A stretch of DNA of 64,000 nucleotides. Origin: Asaia sp037151935 (GTDB lineage Bacteria; Pseudomonadota; Alphaproteobacteria; Acetobacterales; Acetobacteraceae). The position numbers and the translations under genes were made by a program. The notes under the pieces were generated by a model, which saw only the letters and a program-made list of their open reading frames with translations, did not search any database and was not told where the DNA came from. Below are positions 53,191 through 60,276 of the stretch, in pieces; the first letter of the stretch is position 1, and the number at the start of each line of letters is the position of its first letter. The stretch lies in NCBI RefSeq assembly GCF_051628905.1, contig NZ_CP157575.1, positions 62,001 to 126,000 of the forward strand, given 5' to 3'.

Positions 53191-53907
53191 ATGGAAAATC
53201 GGTTGCAGAAGCTTTGCGCGTCGATAGGGCTGACAGCTCTTATCGCCGGGTTTTCAGGCGCGGCGCTGGCTGCGACAACGCCGCCAACCGATACTGCCCT
53301 CTCAAGCACTTGTGTGTTCGATCTTGCCAACCTGCCGCGCTTTTCCGGCAAAATCGAGCGCCTTTTGCCCGGCACGCAGGGGGATGCTGTCGGAGCCCTG
53401 TTGGCGGATGGCACTGAAGTCGAAATGCCGCCCGGTTTGGCTGCACAGGACCATCATCTGCGTGCGGGTGTGATGCTGGTCGTGAAAGGGCTCGCAGCGC
53501 CCTCGCTCCATCTGGTACGTGCCTTCGCGCTCAGTGGCACGACCGATCTCTGCGCCGCTCCCATGCCTGAACTCGTGACCTCCGCGCCCCCAGCCAATGC
53601 TGAAGGGCGTATCGTGAGATTGCTTCATGACGGCGATGGTGCCCTGAATGGGGCGGTGCTCAATACCGGTACGGTGCTGCGTGTGCCCGCTTCGGGCGCG
53701 CGGACGAATTTTCTCAAACTCGGGGCGCCGATCTACGCCGATGGCTATGGATATCAGACCGCTTTCGGCAGGCTGGTCGTAGCTCGTCGTCTCGGGCCGG
53801 ATCGGTTGCAGGCCATTCATGTTTCCGATGAGCCGCTCATCCCGCGTGGGGCTCCGCCAGGCTCGACCGGTTACGACCAGATCGACGCACCCGGCGGCAC
53901 GGAATAA
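53191..53907 (+). CDS. Exported protein with two internal repeats
   Basis: A 238-residue protein of unknown function, started at the ATG at 53191 behind GGAGG. Residues 1-28 form a signal peptide with cleavage after ALA. The mature part shows an internal duplication: residues about 52-110 (GKIERLLPGTQGDAVGALLADGT...) and 139-200 (GRIVRLLHDGDGALNGAVLNTGT...), each with the order G-x-I-x-R-L-L ... GA-L-x-x-G-T-x-x-x-P ... L-x-x-G. This suggests two small beta/OB-like domains, similar in style to DUF5666 proteins. Two Cys (41 and 121) might form a disulfide. It follows purH by 34 nt but is functionally unrelated. Confidence 0.72.
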   Translation: MENRLQKLCASIGLTALIAGFSGAALAATTPPTDTALSSTCVFDLANLPRFSGKIERLLPGTQGDAVGALLADGTEVEMPPGLAAQDHHLRAGVMLVVKGLAAPSLHLVRAFALSGTTDLCAAPMPELVTSAPPANAEGRIVRLLHDGDGALNGAVLNTGTVLRVPASGARTNFLKLGAPIYADGYGYQTAFGRLVVARRLGPDRLQAIHVSDEPLIPRGAPPGSTGYDQIDAPGGTE

Positions 53908-53920
53908 GTCCTGAAACATT

Positions 53921-53938
53921 CCGCCCGATCAAGGGCGG
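53921..53938. terminator. Short hairpin between convergent genes
   Basis: CCGCCC, 6-nt loop, GGGCGG, between the exported protein and the AGE-family gene, which converge here. No T run, so only a weak terminator candidate. Confidence 0.35.
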
Positions 53939-53954
53939 GGTGTGGCGATGCAGA

Positions 53955-55211
53955 TTAGACAATGTCCGATTCACGCAATGCCAGCGTGAGGCAGGGGGAA
54001 AGCGGCAGGATGGGCGCCACCGTCGCTTGGAACGCGTGATAGAGATCGGCTTTGTCAGGATAGACTTCGCCGGAGATGCGCCCCTGTGCATCCACCTCGT
54101 TACGCCAGCCGCCATGTTCGTGGTCGATCAGTGCTTCGGCGATATAGTCCCAGAGCTTGCGATACCAGGTTTCATAGGCCGGGCTGCCCGTGCGCTTGAG
54201 CAGATTGACCGCTGCGGTAACAGCCTCGGCCTGCACCCAGTGTGCGCGCACGGTCACGTGCGGCTTACGGTCCCAGTCGATCGTGTAGATCATGCCCGGC
54301 TTGCCGTCGGGCGCCCAGCCATAGCGCAGGGCGGAGTCTAGCAGCGCGCGTGAATCATGTAGCATCCAGCCGGGAGCAACCCCTTCGCGACGCAGAAGGG
54401 CGGCTTCGACCTTGACGGTCAGATGGGCCCATTCTGCAAAATGCCCCGGTGTCATGCCATAAGGGCGAAGGGAGTCTGTCGGCTTGTCCTTGTTGTAGTC
54501 GCGCAGTAGTACCCAGTCGCGGTTGAAATGCTCGGGCATGCAATAATCGTGACTGCCTGCAATTTCGTGCACAAAGCGATGGACGATGCGGTGGGCTCGC
54601 TTGAGCCATTCGTCGTTGCCAGTGATATCGGCAAGGGCCAAGCAGGCCTCTGTCGAATGCATATTAGCATTCGCCCCGCGATAATCCTCTTCGTCGCTCC
54701 AGTCACGCGCAAAGCTTTCGCGCATGACGCCTTCGTCTTCCGACCAGTAATGCGTTTCGAGTATCTCCGTAGCCAGGGAGAGGAGCTTTTCGCCGCCTTC
54801 GACCCCCAGCAGCGTGGCTGACGATCCGGCGAGTGCGACGAAAGCGTGCAGGTAAGCCTGTTTGCGATTATCCGGCGCCGAAGGCGTTTCGAACCACCCT
54901 CCGTGATCCTTGTCGTGGAGCGGGCCGAGCAAGGCTGCGACCCCATGACGTACCAGCGGCAGGCAGCCGGGAATGCCCTGCAGGGTCGCCATCGAAAACG
55001 CGTGGACCATGCGGGCGGTGAGAATGCCATCAGGCTGCGCGTCCTTGGGCAACGAGCCATCACGCCCGAGCGCTCCGAAGCCGCCTTCCATGCGTGAGGC
55101 CTGGGCGAAACGCAGCAGACGACGTCCCTCAGCGGCGAGCCACAGGCGATGGGCGGAGCGTCGAACCCAGCTTGTTTCGGGCAGGAGCATTGGGGAGAGA
55201 AGATCGGTCAT
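53955..55211 (-). CDS. AGE-family epimerase/isomerase (N-acylglucosamine 2-epimerase-like)
   Basis: A 418-residue (alpha/alpha)6-barrel sugar isomerase/epimerase. Typical blocks are ARMVHAFSMATLQG, HGVAALLGPLHDKDHGGWF, LHAFVALAGSSA, NANMHSTEACLALAD, EWAHLTVKVEAALL and the closing HEHGGWRNEVDAQGRISG. The conserved His residues of the active site are present in order. Members interconvert mannose/fructose, mannose/glucose or GlcNAc/ManNAc; the sequence does not settle which, though mannose isomerase or YihS-like is plausible. It is divergent from a glycosyltransferase gene and shares a 251-bp gap with it. Confidence 0.9.
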   Translation of the reverse strand: MTDLLSPMLLPETSWVRRSAHRLWLAAEGRRLLRFAQASRMEGGFGALGRDGSLPKDAQPDGILTARMVHAFSMATLQGIPGCLPLVRHGVAALLGPLHDKDHGGWFETPSAPDNRKQAYLHAFVALAGSSATLLGVEGGEKLLSLATEILETHYWSEDEGVMRESFARDWSDEEDYRGANANMHSTEACLALADITGNDEWLKRAHRIVHRFVHEIAGSHDYCMPEHFNRDWVLLRDYNKDKPTDSLRPYGMTPGHFAEWAHLTVKVEAALLRREGVAPGWMLHDSRALLDSALRYGWAPDGKPGMIYTIDWDRKPHVTVRAHWVQAEAVTAAVNLLKRTGSPAYETWYRKLWDYIAEALIDHEHGGWRNEVDAQGRISGEVYPDKADLYHAFQATVAPILPLSPCLTLALRESDIV

Positions 55212-55462
55212 CGTGCCATCCAGTCATGCAGTCGTTTTGATCAACACGCAGAGAAGGGGCCGGGGTTGCGGTTTCGTCAGGTGATTGCCGTACCCGGAGC
55301 GTCGCACGGGTTATTTACCATCAATCAGTCACAAGAATTCACTGTCGCTCTTGAAGAGGCGAACTTATGATAGGCAATGCTGTGATTGCATGGCGGAAAT
55401 CGTCAGTCCAAAAGTATTGGGCAGCGCCATTAAATCGCGAATAACAGAGACTTTCGAGCAGG

Positions 55463-56959
55463 ATGATCATAAAAACCATGCCGCCGTCAAAAACTGCCAA
55501 CGCTCAGGATCTCGCAAGCTTCGGCAAGCTTCCTCTCGCCGTCGCGCGCAACAAGGGGATCTGGCCTCAACCGCGCTATCAGCACGTTCTGGTCGCCTGC
55601 GCGCGTTGGGAGGCCGACAGCGTCGTCGAGTGGCTGACTTACCATCGGTCGATCGGTTTCGATCATGTCTATCTCTATTGTAACGATGATGAGCCCGCGG
55701 CACTTTATGAGGCCGTACTTCCCTTTCTTCAGGGAGCATCGCCTTTTGTGACATTCCATCATTATCGCTATCAGGGTGAGCAGTTACAGATGTATCGCCA
55801 TTTTCTCAGGCATTACGCCCATGAGACGAAATGGCTGATGTTCCTCGATCTGGACGAGTTCGTTTGCCTGCCCGGAAGCGATGATATTGCGAGTGTTAGT
55901 GCCCGCTTCGGAGCTGATCACGACGCCATTTATCTGAACTGGTGCGGTTACGGGCATTCAGGCCACAGCAAGAGACCTAGCAACGGTATTTTGCGCAACT
56001 ACACCAAACGCGAAATCGGCGCGTCGCCCTTCACCAAGATTCTGGCCAAGACAGGTGCCGTTTCCTACCGCCTGTCCTTCGACAACCCGCTGGTCGCCAT
56101 CCATCACGATTTGTTCGCTCTGGGCGCGCCGCTACGCGCCTGCAACATGCTGGGAGAGTCGATGGAGGGATATTACGACAACTTCCCTGATAATGCCTGG
56201 GCCTTCCTGAATGCTGATAACCGACGTGTGAGGCTGGTCGAAGCGGGGTATATCGCTCATTTCAACATACGTTCGGAGCAGGATTTCGCTCGCAGGATCG
56301 AGCGGGGGTGCAAGGGCGATTTCGGGGCCCAGACCCATTGGCGTGACAGGAATGCCGAAGAGCGTCAGGCCTATCATAACGATACGAATGCGGTGACCGA
56401 CCCGTATCTAAGCGTTTACTGGAAGTCCCTCGTCGGCCAGAGCACTGAGACGACCCTCATTCCGGGCTCGATCTGGCCATTACTGTCGGTCGGCAAGCGC
56501 GCCACGCAAAGTTCTACCCTGCATGACGGATCACGCGACGAAGATGCCTGCCGCGCCGTTTCCGGCCGCCTGACAGGTCGCCCGCAGCACCATACTGCCT
56601 TGAGCGATAATCCCTGGTGGATGGTCGATCTGGGGGCGCTTAGCCATATCCATGAGATCATGATCTTCAACCGTCTTGATGGCGTGATGGAGCGGCTTTC
56701 GAGTTTCAGGATTGAAGTGTCTCATGACCGCTTCTTCTGGAATACGATCATCGACCGTCAGAATGGCCGGGTTTTCGGCGGTCTCGATGGTACGCCATTC
56801 CATTGGCATGACGAAGCAGGTGTTCTAGGGCGCTTCGTACGTGTCACTGTGCCGGGCCTCCAGGTCTATCTTCAGACTGATCAGATCGAGATTTACGGGC
56901 GACCGTTTTCACTCGTCGAGTTCGAAAAGCAACGTGCGCCGAATGCGGCCCTGACCTGA
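55463..56959 (+). CDS. Glycosyltransferase (GT2/GT92-like) with C-terminal discoidin (F5/8C)-like domain
   Basis: A 498-residue protein in two parts. Residues 35-300 form a GT-A fold: VLVACARWEADSVVEWLTYH, HVYLYCNDDEPA and the catalytic metal site FLDLDEFVC (Asp129-Asp131-Glu132), typical of the glycosyl transferase 2_4 / GT92 group. Residues 345-490 resemble an F5/8 type C carbohydrate-binding domain: TLHDGSRDEDACRAV, WWMVDLGAL, ISFR-like SFRIEVSHD and GRFVRVTVPGL. No signal peptide or membrane segment. Starts at 55463 or 55478 are both possible and neither has a strong Shine-Dalgarno. Its acceptor is unknown. Confidence 0.85.
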   Translation: MIIKTMPPSKTANAQDLASFGKLPLAVARNKGIWPQPRYQHVLVACARWEADSVVEWLTYHRSIGFDHVYLYCNDDEPAALYEAVLPFLQGASPFVTFHHYRYQGEQLQMYRHFLRHYAHETKWLMFLDLDEFVCLPGSDDIASVSARFGADHDAIYLNWCGYGHSGHSKRPSNGILRNYTKREIGASPFTKILAKTGAVSYRLSFDNPLVAIHHDLFALGAPLRACNMLGESMEGYYDNFPDNAWAFLNADNRRVRLVEAGYIAHFNIRSEQDFARRIERGCKGDFGAQTHWRDRNAEERQAYHNDTNAVTDPYLSVYWKSLVGQSTETTLIPGSIWPLLSVGKRATQSSTLHDGSRDEDACRAVSGRLTGRPQHHTALSDNPWWMVDLGALSHIHEIMIFNRLDGVMERLSSFRIEVSHDRFFWNTIIDRQNGRVFGGLDGTPFHWHDEAGVLGRFVRVTVPGLQVYLQTDQIEIYGRPFSLVEFEKQRAPNAALT

Positions 56960-57065
56960 TTGCCCTGTTCCCATGTCGTGTCGCCCGCCCACGTGCAGCG
57001 GCGACACGCCATGGCGCCTCATCTATAGTCGGCGCCGTTTGTGCCTTTTATCTCGAATGCGCTCT

Positions 57066-57093
57066 CTTGGCATTCGAACAAATGCTCCCATCT
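57066..57093 (+). promoter_or_regulatory. Heat-shock (sigma-32-like) promoter of clpB
   Basis: CTTG at 57066-57069 and CTCCCATCT at 57085-57093, 15 nt apart, resemble the sigma-32 consensus (CTTGAA, then CCCCATnT). It lies about 90 nt before clpB, a classic heat-shock gene. Confidence 0.5.
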
Positions 57094-57182
57094 TCAAATC
57101 ATGACATTGCGAGGACTGCCATAATGGGGTCCACGCGGTCGCAACTGGCCGCCTTCACGGGGCATAGGAGCATTGCAGAACC

Positions 57183-59786
57183 ATGAATATTGAGAAATTT
57201 ACCGACCGGAGCCGCGGGTTTCTTCAGGCCGCATCGACGATTGCCCTGCGTGACTATCATCAGCAGCTAACCCCTGAACATCTCCTCAAGGCCCTGCTCG
57301 ACGACCCTGAAGGCGCCGCCTCGGGTCTCATCCGCGCCGCAGGCGGCGACCCTGAGATCGTACGCAAGGCGAATGACGCCGCGCTCGCCCGTCTGCCCAA
57401 AGTACAGGGCGGTGGTGCTGGTCAGCCCCAGGCTACGCCCGACCTTGTGCGTGCCCTCGACACGGCCGAGCAGGACGCCCAGCGTGCGGGTGACAGCTTC
57501 GTCGCGCAGGACAGGCTGCTTGTCGCGTTGGCTGGCAGCAAATCGGCGGCAGGGCAGGCTCTTACGGAAGGCAAGGCCGACGCCAAGGCGCTTGAACGTG
57601 CTGTAGTCCAACTTCGCAAGGGCCGTGTCGTCGATAGCGCCAGTGCAGAGGCTGGCTTCGACGCGCTCAAGAAATATGCGCGCGACGTCACGGCGGTGGC
57701 GCAGTCCGGCAAGCTCGATCCGGTCATCGGGCGAGATGAGGAAATTCGCCGCGCCATTCAGGTTCTGGCCCGACGCACCAAGAATAATCCTGTCCTCATC
57801 GGCGAGCCAGGTGTCGGCAAGACGGCCATCGTCGAAGGGCTGGCGCTGCGTATCGTCAATGGCGACGTGCCCGAGGCCCTGCGTAACAAGAAGCTGCTTT
57901 CGCTCGATATGGGCGCGCTGGTTGCCGGTGCGAAATATCGGGGTGAGTTCGAGGAACGTCTGAAGGCGGTTCTGAAAGAAATCGAAAGCGCCGAGGGGCA
58001 GGTCATCCTGTTCATCGATGAAATGCACACGCTCGTCGGCGCAGGGCGCTCCGATGGCGCCATGGATGCGTCGAACCTCATCAAGCCGGAACTCGCCAGA
58101 GGTGTTCTGCACTGCATCGGTGCGACGACGCTGGATGAATATCGCAAATATATCGAGAAGGATGCGGCGCTTGCCCGCCGCTTCCAGCCCGTTTTCGTGG
58201 GTGAGCCTTCGGTATCCGATACGATTTCGATCCTGCGTGGTATCAAGGAGAAATACGAGCTGCATCACGGTGTGCGCATCACCGATGGCGCGCTCGTGGC
58301 GGCTGCGACCTTGTCCAACCGCTACATCACTGACCGCTTCCTGCCTGACAAGGCGATCGATCTGATGGATGAGGCAGCGAGCCGTCTGCGCATGCAGATC
58401 GACAGCAAGCCTGAGGCGCTGGACGAACTCGACCGGCGGATCATCCAGCTCAAGATCGAGCGCGAGGCGATCCGCAAGGAGGACGACAGCGCGAGCCGTG
58501 AGCGTCTGGGAAAGCTCGAAGTCGAACTGGCTGATCTTCAGGAACAGTCAGATACTCTGGGTGCGGCGTGGCATGCAGAGAAAGATCGTGTCAATGCGAT
58601 CCAGAAGCTCAAGGAACAGCTCGACCATGCCCGCTCCGAGGTCGAGGTGGCGCAGCGCAAGGGCGATCTCGGCAAGGCATCCGAGCTGATGTATGCGACC
58701 ATTCCCGGTCTGGAGCGCCAGATCGAGGCGTCCCAGCAGCAAGAGCAAAAGGAAGCGGATCAGGCGGGGCTGTTCAGCGAGGCTGTGACAGATCAGGGTA
58801 TTGCTGCTGTCGTGTCGCGCTGGACTGGCGTGCCGGTAGACCGGATGCTCGAAGGCGAGCGCGCCAAGCTGGTGCGCATGGAAGACTCCCTGCGCGAGCG
58901 CGTGGTGGGTCAGGAGCCCGCGCTCAAGGCGGTGTCAAACGCCGTCAGGAGGGCGCGCGCCGGGTTGCAGGACCCCAATCGTCCGATTGGCTCTTTCCTG
59001 TTCCTTGGCCCGACCGGTGTGGGCAAGACCGAACTGGCCAAGGCGCTGGCCCAGTTCCTGTTCGATGACGATCGCGCCATGCTGCGCGTCGACATGAGCG
59101 AGTTCATGGAGAAGCACGCTGTGTCTCGTCTGGTCGGCGCGCCTCCGGGCTATGTCGGATACGAAGAAGGCGGTGTGCTGACCGAGGCCGTTCGTCGCAG
59201 ACCGTATCAGGTGATCCTGTTCGACGAGGTCGAAAAGGCGCATGAGGACGTCTTCAATATTCTGCTTCAGGTGCTCGATGACGGGCGGTTGACCGACGGG
59301 CAGGGGCGCGTGGTCGACTTTCGCAACACGATCATCATCCTGACTTCCAATCTCGGCTCGGACATCCTTGCCAGTCAGCCGGATGGCGAGAGCACCGATC
59401 TGGTTCAGGCTCAGGTCATGGCAGTGGTGCGCAACCATTTCCGCCCCGAGTTCCTCAACCGCCTGGATGAGATCGTTCTGTTCTCGCGTCTGCAGCGTGC
59501 TGACATGAACCGTATCGTCGCGATACAGCTCACGCGCCTGCGCGGCCTGCTTGAAGAGCGCAAGATCACGCTCGATCTCGATCAGGCGGCAAATGACTGG
59601 CTGGCCGAGTCCGGTTATGACCCTGTCTATGGCGCGCGCCCGCTCAAGAGAGTCATCCAGCGCAGCCTGCAGAATACGCTGGCGGGTCTTATCCTCGACG
59701 GGTCTATTTCTGATGGTCGGACGGTTCATGTTTCGGCGAACGAAAAGGGCCTCGTCATAAACGGTCAGCAGGCGGAAATCGACTGA
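57183..59786 (+). CDS. clpB: ATP-dependent disaggregase ClpB
   Basis: An 867-residue Hsp100 disaggregase that works with DnaK to dissolve aggregates. The N-terminal domain spans about 1-145. NBD1 has Walker A GEPGVGKT near residue 207 and Walker B VILFIDEMHTLVGAG. The coiled-coil M domain lies at about 400-525 (KLEVELADLQEQSDTLG, KEQLDHARSEVEVAQRKG). NBD2 has Walker A GPTGVGKT near 609 and VILFDEVEKAH. All are intact. A heat-shock-like promoter lies upstream and hairpins follow. Confidence 0.97.
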   Translation: MNIEKFTDRSRGFLQAASTIALRDYHQQLTPEHLLKALLDDPEGAASGLIRAAGGDPEIVRKANDAALARLPKVQGGGAGQPQATPDLVRALDTAEQDAQRAGDSFVAQDRLLVALAGSKSAAGQALTEGKADAKALERAVVQLRKGRVVDSASAEAGFDALKKYARDVTAVAQSGKLDPVIGRDEEIRRAIQVLARRTKNNPVLIGEPGVGKTAIVEGLALRIVNGDVPEALRNKKLLSLDMGALVAGAKYRGEFEERLKAVLKEIESAEGQVILFIDEMHTLVGAGRSDGAMDASNLIKPELARGVLHCIGATTLDEYRKYIEKDAALARRFQPVFVGEPSVSDTISILRGIKEKYELHHGVRITDGALVAAATLSNRYITDRFLPDKAIDLMDEAASRLRMQIDSKPEALDELDRRIIQLKIEREAIRKEDDSASRERLGKLEVELADLQEQSDTLGAAWHAEKDRVNAIQKLKEQLDHARSEVEVAQRKGDLGKASELMYATIPGLERQIEASQQQEQKEADQAGLFSEAVTDQGIAAVVSRWTGVPVDRMLEGERAKLVRMEDSLRERVVGQEPALKAVSNAVRRARAGLQDPNRPIGSFLFLGPTGVGKTELAKALAQFLFDDDRAMLRVDMSEFMEKHAVSRLVGAPPGYVGYEEGGVLTEAVRRRPYQVILFDEVEKAHEDVFNILLQVLDDGRLTDGQGRVVDFRNTIIILTSNLGSDILASQPDGESTDLVQAQVMAVVRNHFRPEFLNRLDEIVLFSRLQRADMNRIVAIQLTRLRGLLEERKITLDLDQAANDWLAESGYDPVYGARPLKRVIQRSLQNTLAGLILDGSISDGRTVHVSANEKGLVINGQQAEID

Positions 59787-59797
59787 TCGACCCCACA

Positions 59798-59827
59798 GCC
59801 TGCCTCTCCGCTTTTTGGAGGGCAGGC
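59798..59827 (+). terminator. Stem-loop just after clpB
   Basis: GCCTGCCTCTCC and GGAGGGCAGGC pair with a small bulge over a T-rich loop, 12 nt past the clpB stop. No T run follows the stem. Confidence 0.5.
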
Positions 59828-59843
59828 GAGGTCTGAGGTGAGA

Positions 59844-59893
59844 AAGGGCAGGGCGCAAGGTCATGCTTTGCGATGGCCTTGCGCCCTGCCTTT
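59844..59893. terminator. Strong bidirectional hairpin between clpB and a minus-strand small gene
   Basis: GGCAGGGCGCAAGG (59847-59860) pairs perfectly with CCTTGCGCCCTGCC (59877-59890), 14 bp, flanked by AAA on the left and TTT on the right. It can stop clpB transcripts and also transcripts of the small gene that ends at 59907 on the minus strand. Confidence 0.8.
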
Positions 59894-59906
59894 AGCATGA
59901 GCGCGA

Positions 59907-60035
59907 TCACCCAACGCGCGTCTTTCTTTTCTTGGGCAGGGAATGGATCGCCTTACCGGCGCCCTCACGCGCATAGGCAACAGCGCGCCCGAGGCATGAA
60001 CCCCCACCCGTGACCGGCGCGCGGCGACCTGCCAT
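59907..60035 (-). CDS. Small basic protein, 42 aa, unknown
   Basis: A short frame too small for most callers. It begins with ATG at 60035 behind a strong Shine-Dalgarno AAGGGGAG with 7 nt spacing, encodes 42 residues and ends 14 nt before a strong hairpin terminator, so it has all the parts of a gene. The protein begins MAGRRAPVTGGGSCLGRAVA, then has AYAREGAGKAIHSL and ends in the basic PKKRKTRVG. It is rich in Gly, Arg and Lys, contains one Cys and no membrane segment. I do not recognise a family. It is divergent from gyrB and convergent with clpB. Confidence 0.55.
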   Translation of the reverse strand: MAGRRAPVTGGGSCLGRAVAYAREGAGKAIHSLPKKRKTRVG

Positions 60036-60072
60036 GCGACCACTCCCCTTATCCCTCGTTTCGACGCAATCG

Positions 60073-60118
60073 GGCCTGAAACGCATTTGCTAATGCATTT
60101 GCTACTGAAGTTCAGGCC
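60073..60118. repeat. Direct repeat inside an inverted repeat upstream of gyrB
   Basis: GCATTTGCTA occurs twice (60083-60092 and 60095-60104), enclosed by an 8-bp inverted repeat GGCCTGAA (60073-60080) / TTCAGGCC (60111-60118). It lies in the 241-bp gap between the 42-aa gene (minus) and gyrB (plus), where both promoters must be, so it may be a regulator site. The remaining sequence to 60276 has no further gene. Confidence 0.6.
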
Positions 60119-60276
60119 ATCCCTGCGGCTGCCACAAAAAGGTGTATAAGGGTCGAATTTCTGCGTGCCGGCCAGCGGCGCAGCCCTCGCCGGCACGGGC
60201 GCTGCCTATGCCCTAGCCGTGATCGGGCAGAAGGGTTATATTGGATGCTTGTTGCGAGTAGGAGCGTCACGCCAGC

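Noticed and set aside
59861..60196. 111-codon minus-strand frame near clpB-gyrB
   Set aside because: It reads through the strong hairpin at 59844-59893 and lacks a ribosome site; the 42-aa frame at 59907-60035 in another register has proper signals.
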